Source: UBA5239 sp040391785
GTDB lineage: Bacteria; Verrucomicrobiota; Lentisphaeria; Victivallales; Victivallaceae
DNA: 64,000 bases
Reading direction: 5' to 3'
NCBI GenBank assembly: GCA_040391785.1
Contig: JBEBXH010000011.1
Span: 1 to 64,000, forward strand
Positions 18,426 to 27,678 of this stretch are shown here, one piece after another. The notes under the pieces were generated by a model, which made no database searches, was not told where the DNA came from, and saw only the letters and a list, made by a program, of their open reading frames with translations. The number at the start of each line of letters is the position of its first letter. Positions within the stretch are counted from its first letter, which is position 1. The position numbers were made by a program, and so were the translations under genes.

Positions 18426-19286
18426 ATGATCAAAGTAGGATTGAGTTCATACAGCCTGTGGCAGGCCATTTCCGCCGGGCAGATGGATATTTTCGGCGCG
18501 ATCAAATTCGCGGCGGAAAACGGCGCACAGCATATCGAAATCGTGCCGGCCGGTTACACCGTCAACGGCGACGACGATTTGGCCAAGAAAATCGTGGCCG
18601 CGACCAAGGAAAGCGGCATGGAAATCTCCAGCTACACCGTGGGCGCCAACTTCATTCAGCCCACCGTTGAAGAATACAAGCAGGAAATCGAACGCGTCAA
18701 GACCGAAGTGGAAACCGCCGCCAAACTCGGCGTTACCCGGATGCGCCACGACGCCGGTTCCCGCCCGCTCCCGGAAACCACCTGCGAGAACTTCGAAAAA
18801 GACCTGCCACCCGTAGCCGAAGCCTGCGGCATCGTGGCGGACTTCGCCGCCCGTTACGGCATTGTCACCAGCGTCGAAAATCACGGTTTCCATTTTCAGG
18901 GAAGCGAACGCGTGCAGCGATTGGTCCTGGCGGTAAACAGAGCCAATTTCCGGACCACGCTTGACGTCGGCAACTTCCTCTGCGTGGACGAAGATCCCGA
19001 AGTCGCCACCATGAACAATATCAAATTCGCCTCCATGGTTCACTTCAAAGACTTCTACATCCGCCGTAGTGTGGAAAATGCGGAAGGCTATATCGCCACG
19101 CCTCATGGCCGCTACATCCGCGGTGCCGTTACCGGCGACGGCGACATCAACCTGAAAGCGATCGTGAAGATCATCAAGGACGCCGGTTATGACGGCTTCC
19201 TCTCCATCGAATACGAGGGCCGCGAAGAGTGCAAAAGCGCCTGCATTCGCGCCCTGAAAAATGTTTTCGCCCTGCTGAGCGAATAG
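18426..19286 (+). CDS. Sugar phosphate isomerase/epimerase (xylose isomerase-like TIM barrel)
   Basis: 286 residues, AP-endonuclease-2/xylose isomerase-like TIM barrel. Visible metal-site segments include VENHGFHFQG, TTLDVGNFLC, MVHFKDFY and FLSIEYEG, with the Glu, Asp and His expected for a divalent metal. It is probably co-transcribed with the oxidoreductase upstream and interconverts the same sugar. Specific activity cannot be assigned. Confidence 0.9.
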   Translation: MIKVGLSSYSLWQAISAGQMDIFGAIKFAAENGAQHIEIVPAGYTVNGDDDLAKKIVAATKESGMEISSYTVGANFIQPTVEEYKQEIERVKTEVETAAKLGVTRMRHDAGSRPLPETTCENFEKDLPPVAEACGIVADFAARYGIVTSVENHGFHFQGSERVQRLVLAVNRANFRTTLDVGNFLCVDEDPEVATMNNIKFASMVHFKDFYIRRSVENAEGYIATPHGRYIRGAVTGDGDINLKAIVKIIKDAGYDGFLSIEYEGREECKSACIRALKNVFALLSE

Positions 19287-19290
19287 ACAT

Positions 19291-19331
19291 TGTTGCCGGA
19301 TGGGGAATGAAAACTTCTCCATCCGGCAACA
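19291..19331. terminator. Hairpin between convergent genes
   Basis: A 13-bp stem TGTTGCCGGATGG (19291-19303) with CCATCCGGCAACA (19319-19331), right after the isomerase stop and ending just before the symporter stop at 19333. There is no T-run on either side, so termination is probable from position but not proven. Confidence 0.55.
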
Positions 19332-19332
19332 G

Positions 19333-21228
19333 TTACCGCACCACCGGATTCTGTTTCTTTTTCCGGATGCCGCAATAGATCAGCCATGCCCCGATCGCAG
19401 TGATCGACAGTCCGCAACAGAGAATGGCGATCTTGCCTCCCAACGCATTGTCGAATACCAACAGCGCCAGAATTGAAATCCCGTACACCAGACAGAGCTT
19501 GCCGATGACGTCGAACTGGCGGGCGTCGCTGTTATAAGCTTCGTGGCTGCCTTCCTTCGCCGGATCAATCGGGGTGTTCATGGTTTCAAAGAACTGCTCC
19601 ACGCGCGCCTCATCTTCGGCATTGCGCTTTTTCGCCATGAATACGCACAGGTAGTACCAGATGAAGCATACGCCGATCAGGATCCCCGTGGTCAGGGCCA
19701 GGTTCAAATCGTTGATCTCGCTTTTCGTCAATGGAACCTCGACAAACTTATTGGTCATGGCAATCAGATTGTTAGTGGTCAGGATGAAACGCAGCAGAAT
19801 GGAAGTGCCGAAGCCCACGGCCAGCGTACTCCAGGCCGCATAGTCCGGAGCCTTTTTGTTGAACATGCCGAGCATGAGCGGAACAGCCTGCGGGATGCCG
19901 GTACTGGTGGCGGCGATCAGGATCAATTCATAAAGCGGCAGCGTCTTGATCGTCGAGAAGAAAATCGCGACCAGCGCATAAATCACACCAAGCACGACGG
20001 TGAAAACACGCCCCAGCCAGACCTGACGGGTCTCAGTGGCCTTCGGGTTGATCAGCGGCAGGTAAATATTGCGGATGATCGAGCCGGAAGTAGCATTCAA
20101 TCCCGAATTCATGCTGGTCAAGGTAGCGGCGAAAATCGCGCAGATCAGCAGCCCCAGCAAACCGTGCGGCAGCACCATGCGGGCGATCTGAATATATGCG
20201 CCCTCCTGCGGATTGTCGAGCCGGGGATAAATCGCCGACAGATCGGCTCCGCTGATCAGCACGGCGCAGGCCAGGGCCGGAATCATGAAAATCAGCGTAT
20301 GCGGGATGGCCGCCAGCCAGGCAATGGCACTGATGGCACGGGCATCGCGCCCGGTTTTCACAAAGACGAATTTGGCCGCGCCGGCCGTCAGACTGTTCTG
20401 CAGGATCGTCTGGTTCAGGATCAGAGTGATCAAATACGGGACAAAGATCCACCAGCGGCACATGTTTTTGATATTCGTAAGTTCGGGATTCTGGAACACT
20501 TTTTTGAAGAGCCCGGTAAAGCCGCCGATGGGATCGGCAGCGGTTCCGTTCGGCAGGACGATATCGGTTTTGTAGAGGATCAGGACGGCCACGGCAATCG
20601 ATACCGCGATCAGCATCAGCATCTGGACGAAGTCACCGGCGGTGGCCGCCCATGAGCCGCCCAGCATGGTCATGATGACGATGACCAGACTCAGGATGAC
20701 GATCAGGAACACGATACTGCCGTCCAGCCCTATGGAGGCGCACATCCGGCCCCAGGCACTATCGTGCAGTACAGAGAGTTCGTTGACGAATGCGCAGCTC
20801 ATGAACTGGGCGATCGTGTACAGCGAAATACCGCCGAACAACATATTGAACGGCATCGGCAGCCAAGTCATGACCTGTTCATTGACTTTGCCGTAGCGGT
20901 TGCGTACCGCTTCGTTGCCGGTGATCACCCGCATCTGCCGGAATTTGTGAGCGGTGAAAAACACGGTGAACACCGCGCCGAAAAAGTTGGCTATGGTCAG
21001 CGTCAGAAAGAAAAATCCGGTCTGATAAATTTTGCCTGCGGCCCCGGTATAGGTCCACGCGGAAAATCCGGTCATGAAAATCGAGGCGGTGGCGATCCAC
21101 CACGTCATGTTGCCGCCGCCGCGGAAAAAGTCGCTCGCGTTTTTGCTGAACGACTTGAACACCGGCCCCAGCGCCAGCATGAACGCCAGGTAAAATGCGA
21201 TCACCAGCCAGTCGGATAATTGCAGCAT
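19333..21228 (-). CDS. Sodium:solute symporter (SSS family)
   Basis: 631 residues with about 13 hydrophobic segments. MTWWIATASIFMTGFSAWTYTGAAGKIYQTG and the later SGLNATSGSIIRNIY helix match SSS/SLC5 transporters. It brings a sugar or related solute across the inner membrane with sodium. Last gene of the six-gene LacI-led operon, overlapping the gene before it by one base (TGATG). It probably imports the mono- or oligosaccharide released by the secreted enzymes encoded ahead of it. No ABC transporter is nearby, so this is the main candidate importer for the operon. Confidence 0.9.
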   Translation of the reverse strand: MLQLSDWLVIAFYLAFMLALGPVFKSFSKNASDFFRGGGNMTWWIATASIFMTGFSAWTYTGAAGKIYQTGFFFLTLTIANFFGAVFTVFFTAHKFRQMRVITGNEAVRNRYGKVNEQVMTWLPMPFNMLFGGISLYTIAQFMSCAFVNELSVLHDSAWGRMCASIGLDGSIVFLIVILSLVIVIMTMLGGSWAATAGDFVQMLMLIAVSIAVAVLILYKTDIVLPNGTAADPIGGFTGLFKKVFQNPELTNIKNMCRWWIFVPYLITLILNQTILQNSLTAGAAKFVFVKTGRDARAISAIAWLAAIPHTLIFMIPALACAVLISGADLSAIYPRLDNPQEGAYIQIARMVLPHGLLGLLICAIFAATLTSMNSGLNATSGSIIRNIYLPLINPKATETRQVWLGRVFTVVLGVIYALVAIFFSTIKTLPLYELILIAATSTGIPQAVPLMLGMFNKKAPDYAAWSTLAVGFGTSILLRFILTTNNLIAMTNKFVEVPLTKSEINDLNLALTTGILIGVCFIWYYLCVFMAKKRNAEDEARVEQFFETMNTPIDPAKEGSHEAYNSDARQFDVIGKLCLVYGISILALLVFDNALGGKIAILCCGLSITAIGAWLIYCGIRKKKQNPVVR

Positions 21229-23144
21229 CAGATGATCTCCTTACCGTTTTCCACCATCCAAAGCAACGCTTCCAGCGTATTGGCGGCGGCCCAGCCGTTG
21301 TACGAATACCACAGCGAGGACGGGCGCCCGTCGCTGTAGCGGTAATCGGTCAGGCCGTCGCTCGGGCAATAACGCTCCGTCATCACGCCGTAGCGGCCAT
21401 AGCCGGAGATTTCCGGGTAAAGTTCGAGGCAATTCATGACCCATGCCATGCCGTCTTCGGCGCGCATTTTGTGCGTTTCGCTGCCGGTCCGCTCCGCCAG
21501 ATAATACAGTTCGGGGGTGACCAGCACGCCCATCGGGTGAATATGCGGGTTCGACACGCTGGTCACGGAACCGCCGCAGGAATTCCAGTTGCTGCCTTTC
21601 AACGGCATGATTTCCGGAATCGCTTTGAAGCCGTAGCGCCAGAGGTATTCATAATGCGCGGCGTCTTCGAGCATATCCAGATATTTCTTTTCGCCGGTCT
21701 GCTCGTGAAGAATTTTCACCAGTTTCATAAAGGCGAGATTGCCCTCCTGATCCGGGGCCTTCCAGGTGTCCATCGGGGACCCGCAGGCGTTGAGTTCCTT
21801 GACCGGCTTATGATAATAACCGGCGGCCCTGGCGGCGGCATTCAGATAATGCTTGTCGCCGGTGAATTCAAATGCCACAGCCAGCGCGGCGGCGATCCAG
21901 CAGCCGGCGTAACCGTTCCAGTCGGTCACTTTCCGTTCTTCGGTGGAAAACGCGTAACCGCAGTTGCCGTCTTCGCCCTGCAAATTGACGTAATTATCGG
22001 CCACATTTACCGCGATTTCGCGCCATTCGGGATCGTAATTCTGCAGGTGCATCATGCTTTTGAAGAGGTAATACAGGGCATGGCCATTGGTGTAGGCGGA
22101 GTGGCAGTCATGGGTGATTTTCAGGAAATCCCACCAGCCGTTGACGCGGCTGCCGTTCAGGTCGCGGACCAGATCGTAGAACATGCCGGATTTCGGGTTG
22201 TAACCGGCGATGATTTCGTTGAAAAGATCAAAGCCGCTTTTGCGCCCTTTGAAATAGTCATCCTTCAGGCCGAGGGTATCGACCGCTTTGATAAACGGAT
22301 AGCCCAGGATCGAACCGCCCGTCCAGCCGATTTCCAGCAGCGCGCGCCACGGTTTCAGTTCCGGCTGCGCCGGAGGATGAGCCTGCTGATTGGTATAGTG
22401 CCCGAACTGGTCCGACCAGCTCTGCTCCACAAAGGCGTCCATCATGGCGCGGGCGGCCGTGGCAAAACTCTTTTTGAATTTCGGGCATTCGCGGTAATGA
22501 CGGTAAAGTTTGTCGATGATGCCCCGCACCGAATCGCGGTCGCCGCCGGGGATATCGAAGAAAAACCCGGTCACCTGCCCTGCCGTCACCGGCTGACTGG
22601 TGGACTTGGAGCGGCCGTCGTCGTGGTCGCAATATTTATTGACGAAGGTAAACGGCAGATTTGCATAGCCGAGCGTGACGCCGAATTTGTTGGGCAGCTC
22701 CGCGAACACACCGTTGCGGACCTCGCCTGCGCAATACGGGTCAATGGAAATAGCCGCCACGCCGCTGTCGCCGATGGCGATTGACACCGGATGGCTGGCA
22801 CGGTCAGCGCGAAATTCCCAAATCGGCGAGGAGTAAATCGCCTCCGGATACTCGTAAGTCAGGTTCGGGTATTGACCGGGCCTGGCGTTGTGCAGATTGT
22901 TGTCGCCATGGATGCAGCAGGGAATCAGGTGCCAGACATTGTCGCCGGGGATCGTCCCCTCCAGCTTGATCCGGGTGGGATACTGAGCCGTGAAATCCAG
23001 CTTATAGGCACCGTCGCCGGAACAGACCAGTTTCAACGTAATATTGGCGTCACTGAACTCGAGCCCCTTGCCCATATCGACGGTACCGCAGGAATTCCAG
23101 CCGCCATTTCTGGACTGGTATAATACTTCAACTTTCATCATCAT
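21228..23144 (-). CDS. Putative six-hairpin (alpha/alpha toroid) glycan-active enzyme
   Basis: 638 residues, no signal peptide. The family is not recognised with certainty. Residues 1-200 look like a beta-sandwich (LYQSRNGGWNSCGTVDMG; WHLIPCCIHGDNN). From about 210 there are repeated helical pairs with aromatic and Asp-rich loops (WNGYAGCWIAAALAVAFEFTG, YEYLWRYGFKAIPEIMP), typical of (alpha/alpha)6 barrels of glycosidases, epimerases or lyases. RBS AAGGAG lies nine bases before the ATG at 23144. Two more ATGs follow directly. It overlaps the preceding gene by four bases and the symporter by one. Confidence 0.55.
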   Translation of the reverse strand: MMMKVEVLYQSRNGGWNSCGTVDMGKGLEFSDANITLKLVCSGDGAYKLDFTAQYPTRIKLEGTIPGDNVWHLIPCCIHGDNNLHNARPGQYPNLTYEYPEAIYSSPIWEFRADRASHPVSIAIGDSGVAAISIDPYCAGEVRNGVFAELPNKFGVTLGYANLPFTFVNKYCDHDDGRSKSTSQPVTAGQVTGFFFDIPGGDRDSVRGIIDKLYRHYRECPKFKKSFATAARAMMDAFVEQSWSDQFGHYTNQQAHPPAQPELKPWRALLEIGWTGGSILGYPFIKAVDTLGLKDDYFKGRKSGFDLFNEIIAGYNPKSGMFYDLVRDLNGSRVNGWWDFLKITHDCHSAYTNGHALYYLFKSMMHLQNYDPEWREIAVNVADNYVNLQGEDGNCGYAFSTEERKVTDWNGYAGCWIAAALAVAFEFTGDKHYLNAAARAAGYYHKPVKELNACGSPMDTWKAPDQEGNLAFMKLVKILHEQTGEKKYLDMLEDAAHYEYLWRYGFKAIPEIMPLKGSNWNSCGGSVTSVSNPHIHPMGVLVTPELYYLAERTGSETHKMRAEDGMAWVMNCLELYPEISGYGRYGVMTERYCPSDGLTDYRYSDGRPSSLWYSYNGWAAANTLEALLWMVENGKEII

Positions 23145-25432
23145 TTTGCATCCCTCCTTAAAACGAATGTTGACATCGGAGCGACAGTCAATTTCGTGCC
23201 GCCCTGAATAATTTTATTTTCGCCGAGTAAACGGTAGGTACCTTCCGGCAGTTCAAGCGTGAACGTACGGTCCTTTGTCGCATTCATGCCGATCTCAAAG
23301 GGGCCGTAGGAAGCGCGGTAAAAATCGCCGCGCCCGGCATAGGGACTTTCGTCGCCCGGCTTGAAATTGATGCCGTCCGGAATCTTCGCCACCGGCAGTT
23401 TTTCCCCGGTGTGGGCGGAATTGTATTTCTGCGGATAATGGATATGTCCGCCGCCGCGCCCGAAGCCGAAATTGGTCCAGTTCGGCCGGGTCCAGGTCAT
23501 GCCGGACTTCGTGAATTCGATGTCAATCCGCTGAGTGGCGATGCGCTCGATTTGCGGGGTCAGATAATGGAACTTCGCCAGGAAATTCACCGCGGTGCGG
23601 GCGCGCCAGTAGAGCGACGCATACAGAATTTCTTCGCCATCCTTCACCGCCACCACGCCGTTTTCCTCATCGCTCCAGACGAAGTCCGGTTGATCCGGCG
23701 ACATCGGCATCCGGCTGCCGGATTTCGGCAGCTTCTTCAATGCGTCATATTGGCCGGGCGTTTGGAGCAGGCCAAACGTCACCCGGAAACCGCCCTCCTC
23801 CATCTGGTGCGCCACGGAACTGAAAAACTGCTGTTCCGCCAGCATCTGCTGAACCAGCCCGATGGAGTAAGCGTCGCCAACGGCCAGCGGGGCCTGCAGC
23901 GGCGAAGCGTCGCGGGTCGGGCGCTGGGCATAGCAGATGTCGCCGGGGAGCTTCGTATCGCGCCAGCCGATGGCGGCCTCGATCCGCATCACCGGATATC
24001 CGTTCCGGTCGAGCGAGGGATGGCGGAAGATCGAGCGGGCCTTGATGATCTTGATCAGCGCAGCCTTGATTTCCGGGTCGCCCTCGGCATCCGGCATCGG
24101 CCGGGTAGCGTTGTAAATCGCGGTGGTCCAATCCAGCACTTCACCGTAATTGCCGACATAGCCGAGCTCTTTGGTCAACCCCTTGTCGGTCAACTGCAGA
24201 TAGTTTTTGCCGACCGGCCAGGTGGGATTGCCGTCGCGGTCGAGTTTGCCGGACCACGGGCGCAGGCCGACGGATTCCTTCAGGAACCCCAGCGTGGTAT
24301 CCAACGGCAAAGCCTGCGAGGAATCAAGGTAATTCAAGGCGCGGTTGTTCCAATGCAGATTCATGTCGATAATCATCGACTGATTGGAGTACATGCGGCG
24401 GTAAGTGGAGAGATGATCGACCCCGGCTTTGAGCATTTCCGCCCAGGCTTGGCGGCGGTTGATTTCCTGCCCTTTTTCATCCTTGATATTTTCTGCCAGG
24501 CGCGGCTCGATTTTGTCGCTAAGCAACAGGATCGCCTCGCCCGCTGGACCGAACCCGAACCAGTCGGGATTCCAGGTGGAGCGGTCGTCGGCGGCCAGTT
24601 TCGGATTTTCGCGGAATTTGACGAAATACATGTCGATTCCGGCGATGACGGCATCGATCGCCGCCTGTTTTTTGTAAGCGGGCGTCCAGTCGACACTGTA
24701 GGCCTGTGCCGTCATCTGGATCTGCATCTGATTGCCGATCTGACCGGGGCGGATAAATTTGGCCAGATCGCGGTTGACCCGCGCTTTCAGAGCCTTGAAA
24801 TCCTCTTTTTCCGCCGGAGCGGCCACCGGCTTGACGACAGGAGCGATCTTCTCGCCCGCGGGCGGCGCGAAAAATCCTTCCGTATGCGTATAAGCCGCGT
24901 AGATGCCACGGCTGGGAGCGGTCATATCCTTCTGGTATTTTTCAAAATTACCGCCGTAGCCCCAAATCCTGCCGGTGGCGCGGATTTCCAGTTCCAGCTC
25001 TTTCTTGCCTTTGGTCATGTTCAAGGGCAACAGACCGGTGGTATAGAAAAAGCGGTCCTTGAACTGCGGTTCGCTGCTGCCGTGGTCAAGAATGTCATGG
25101 TCGCCGAGATGGCGGAACCCCACCTGCTTGCCGTCGATGTATAGAATCAGCAGGTTTTCGCTGACGTCGCTGCCCCAGAATTTCACAGTCAGGTAATTCT
25201 CTTTCGCGGGGTCGACGGCCATCTTGAAAAACATTCCTTCGCTCTCAAAATACGGCTTAGCCGGGGCCTCGATTTGACGGGCAGATTCATCAAGTCCGCC
25301 CTCAACAATAGTGGTACTACCACCACGGAAACCGTGAGCCGTTTCCGAAGCAGAATCGCCGAACCGCAGACAATCAGCGGCCGCAAGCGAACCGGCCAAT
25401 GCCATCATGATAAGATAGAGGAATGTTTTCAT
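23141..25432 (-). CDS. Secreted protein with probable alpha/alpha toroid fold, possible polysaccharide lyase
   Basis: 763 residues with a signal peptide (MKTFLYLIMMALAGSLAAA). The family is not recognised. An N-terminal beta-rich module (residues 20-190, FEATGRIWGYGG-type strands) carries a binding-domain look. A helical middle part (200-600) has aromatic and charged loop residues (WNPDWFGFGPAGEAILLL, MYSNQSMIIDMNLHWNNRALNYLD, NYGEVLDWTTAIYNATR) reminiscent of toroid lyases. A C-terminal beta domain ends with LPEGTYRLLGENKI. The operon context (hydrolase, toroid, symporter) supports a depolymerising role. Confidence 0.5.
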   Translation of the reverse strand: MKTFLYLIMMALAGSLAAADCLRFGDSASETAHGFRGGSTTIVEGGLDESARQIEAPAKPYFESEGMFFKMAVDPAKENYLTVKFWGSDVSENLLILYIDGKQVGFRHLGDHDILDHGSSEPQFKDRFFYTTGLLPLNMTKGKKELELEIRATGRIWGYGGNFEKYQKDMTAPSRGIYAAYTHTEGFFAPPAGEKIAPVVKPVAAPAEKEDFKALKARVNRDLAKFIRPGQIGNQMQIQMTAQAYSVDWTPAYKKQAAIDAVIAGIDMYFVKFRENPKLAADDRSTWNPDWFGFGPAGEAILLLSDKIEPRLAENIKDEKGQEINRRQAWAEMLKAGVDHLSTYRRMYSNQSMIIDMNLHWNNRALNYLDSSQALPLDTTLGFLKESVGLRPWSGKLDRDGNPTWPVGKNYLQLTDKGLTKELGYVGNYGEVLDWTTAIYNATRPMPDAEGDPEIKAALIKIIKARSIFRHPSLDRNGYPVMRIEAAIGWRDTKLPGDICYAQRPTRDASPLQAPLAVGDAYSIGLVQQMLAEQQFFSSVAHQMEEGGFRVTFGLLQTPGQYDALKKLPKSGSRMPMSPDQPDFVWSDEENGVVAVKDGEEILYASLYWRARTAVNFLAKFHYLTPQIERIATQRIDIEFTKSGMTWTRPNWTNFGFGRGGGHIHYPQKYNSAHTGEKLPVAKIPDGINFKPGDESPYAGRGDFYRASYGPFEIGMNATKDRTFTLELPEGTYRLLGENKIIQGGTKLTVAPMSTFVLRRDAK

Positions 25433-25435
25433 AAG

Positions 25436-27655
25436 TTATTTCACCAGTTTGAATTTGCGATTGACCGGAGCTGCGCTCTGGATTGCCGGATCTTTTTCCC
25501 GGCCATACTGCCAGGCGACGATCGACACTTCGACCGGGTATCTGGCGCCCGCCGGAATTTCCGTAAAAATCAGCTCGCCGTCTTTGATATAAGCCGGGCC
25601 GTATTCCACATAGTATTCGACCGGCATGCCAGTATTGGCGCGGGCGTTGAGTTTATAGGATGCAGTACCGGCTTTCTGTTCGGGAATCGCCGGGAAATCG
25701 ATCCGCTGGGCAATGCCCTTGCCGCGGCTGCGCGGAACCATCATGACCGACTGCAGGACGCTGCGCCGATAGGTTTCATCGCCGGGATGTACGGCCATCA
25801 TATAGATCTCGCCGGTACGGCGGCTGGAAGTGAAGCCGAAACGGTAGAAGCGCACCGCCATCGTTTCGTGATCGATCCGTACTACCGGGCCGCAGATCGG
25901 GTAAATATTAATATTCTCCACATCGGAACCGTGTGCGACCGCAGTGCCCACTTTCTGGCCGCTCCAACCCACCGCGCGCCCTTCGGTCACGGTGTCGATA
26001 AAGGCGCCTTTCAGCTTAACCGAGAGCCCGTCCGCTTCCGGTTTGAATCCCGGGTGAATCTGGGCATGGGTCTTGCGGTCCTCCAGAATCTGTCCGTCCT
26101 GGACATAGCCGAGCAACTGAACTTTCTTGCCGCGGTCGCGCGCCTGATATTTCTCATGGAAACGGGCGAATTCTTCGTCGAATATCCAGAGTTTTTCTTC
26201 GCCGTATTTATTGGTTTTGGCCTTAAACTCAGCCACCGGCGCGGCTTTGGCGGACGGCGGATTATTGACGCGCCAGTAATCGACGTTCCAGCCGGAATTG
26301 TAGTCGACGGCCTTCAGGTTACCCGGTCCGAAGTTGCGGGCCTTGTCGGCCTTTTCCATATAGAAACCGATGTAGTCGATGATATTGTCGTTGATGTCGA
26401 AGTGCCCGGAGCCGGGGTCGGCCACCAGCGTAACCAGCAGACCCGGCACGTGCTGCGCCAGCACCTGCGGACGGCGGTTGTTGCGGCCGCCGGAGTATTC
26501 GCCGTCGCGAATCAGCATCGGGATGCCCTTCAAACGGGATACGGTCTCCGCATTCATCAGCGGATCGTTGAAATTGTAGTGATAATCCACCCCCGGCGTG
26601 CTGCCGTCGTAGGAAATCCCGCAGATCGCACGCTCCGGTTTCCACATGGCCATCTGCCACGGAAACGCCGCCATCGCCGAGTGTCCGATGCCGATGAACG
26701 GAATATCCTTGAGTTCCTGATATCCGGATACTTTCGCCAGGTCCGCGAACAACGCGTCCATGACTTTGGTCTGTTCCGGCTTGGTGAAATCGAACGTCGA
26801 CCCGAACGGCGCCGGTGCAAGCCATACGCAGCCGTAATCGAGTTTCTGCAGCGTTTCGCGGAATGCCGGGTGCTCCATAATCGGCAGTTCCAGCATATTG
26901 AACATGCCGATGACCACGCCGCGCAGCCTGGCGGTTTTCGCCGGAATGTAGAGGTAAGCCATCGCCGGCAGATTGTTCTCCGAACTGATCGCCCGCATCG
27001 GCACCGCCCACTGCCAGACCGCTTTGTCCAGCTCCATACCGGCGAAGGGGCTGACCGCGTCTTTGGCCGCCGGGATCGGATCATAAAGCGGGGCAATCAT
27101 GCTGCCCTTAAAAGTATCGCCTTCCCAAAGCTGGCGGCAATATGTTTTGCCATCAAGCGAATAAAAGAATACCACCATCTTTTTCTTGCCGGGCAGCGGG
27201 TCCTGCGAACCGTCGAGCCCGAGCGTCGGGAAATCCAATTTAACTTCGCGGTTTTCGTCGATCACGGCTTTCAGTTTGGCGGTGACGTCGGCAAACTTGC
27301 CGTGATCGCCGAAATAAACCTTGCCGAGCGTGAATTCTTCCGTCACCGCCTGATTGGCAATAATCCCGTTGATCGTGCGTTCTTCCAGTTCCCGCGTTTT
27401 GACCTGCCCGTCATTATCTTTGTATTTGACGATCAGCTTTTTGGCGACGCCGGGGGCGGGGTCTTTGCCCGCCATCCGGTTGCCATCGATCCAGCCGATG
27501 TAGAAGTCATCATTGACTTTCTGCTTTTTGAATGCTTCCGTGACGTCCGCCCAGCGGGTATCGGCCCCGAATTTCACCTCGATGATCTCAAGGGCGGGAA
27601 GCAGGTTTACCAGAACAAGCAGGACTGCGGTCAACAGATATTTAAGCATAGGCAT
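25436..27655 (-). CDS. Secreted alpha/beta hydrolase with duplicated N-terminal domain
   Basis: 739 residues with a signal peptide (MPMLKYLLTAVLLVLVNLLPA). Residues 20-100 and about 105-190 are two copies of a beta-rich domain, recognisable by FGADTRWADVTEAFK and FGDHGKFADVTAKLK. An alpha/beta hydrolase core follows (RGVVIGMFNM; nucleophile elbow FIGIGHSAMA; GSGHFDIND for His). The C-terminal 200 residues are beta-rich. Probably an exported carbohydrate esterase. It stands between a pseudopilin and a toroid protein in the LacI-led operon; GGGGAG lies about eight bases before the ATG. Confidence 0.6.
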   Translation of the reverse strand: MPMLKYLLTAVLLVLVNLLPALEIIEVKFGADTRWADVTEAFKKQKVNDDFYIGWIDGNRMAGKDPAPGVAKKLIVKYKDNDGQVKTRELEERTINGIIANQAVTEEFTLGKVYFGDHGKFADVTAKLKAVIDENREVKLDFPTLGLDGSQDPLPGKKKMVVFFYSLDGKTYCRQLWEGDTFKGSMIAPLYDPIPAAKDAVSPFAGMELDKAVWQWAVPMRAISSENNLPAMAYLYIPAKTARLRGVVIGMFNMLELPIMEHPAFRETLQKLDYGCVWLAPAPFGSTFDFTKPEQTKVMDALFADLAKVSGYQELKDIPFIGIGHSAMAAFPWQMAMWKPERAICGISYDGSTPGVDYHYNFNDPLMNAETVSRLKGIPMLIRDGEYSGGRNNRRPQVLAQHVPGLLVTLVADPGSGHFDINDNIIDYIGFYMEKADKARNFGPGNLKAVDYNSGWNVDYWRVNNPPSAKAAPVAEFKAKTNKYGEEKLWIFDEEFARFHEKYQARDRGKKVQLLGYVQDGQILEDRKTHAQIHPGFKPEADGLSVKLKGAFIDTVTEGRAVGWSGQKVGTAVAHGSDVENINIYPICGPVVRIDHETMAVRFYRFGFTSSRRTGEIYMMAVHPGDETYRRSVLQSVMMVPRSRGKGIAQRIDFPAIPEQKAGTASYKLNARANTGMPVEYYVEYGPAYIKDGELIFTEIPAGARYPVEVSIVAWQYGREKDPAIQSAAPVNRKFKLVK

Positions 27656-27678
27656 GATGACTTCTCCCCGGTTATGTA

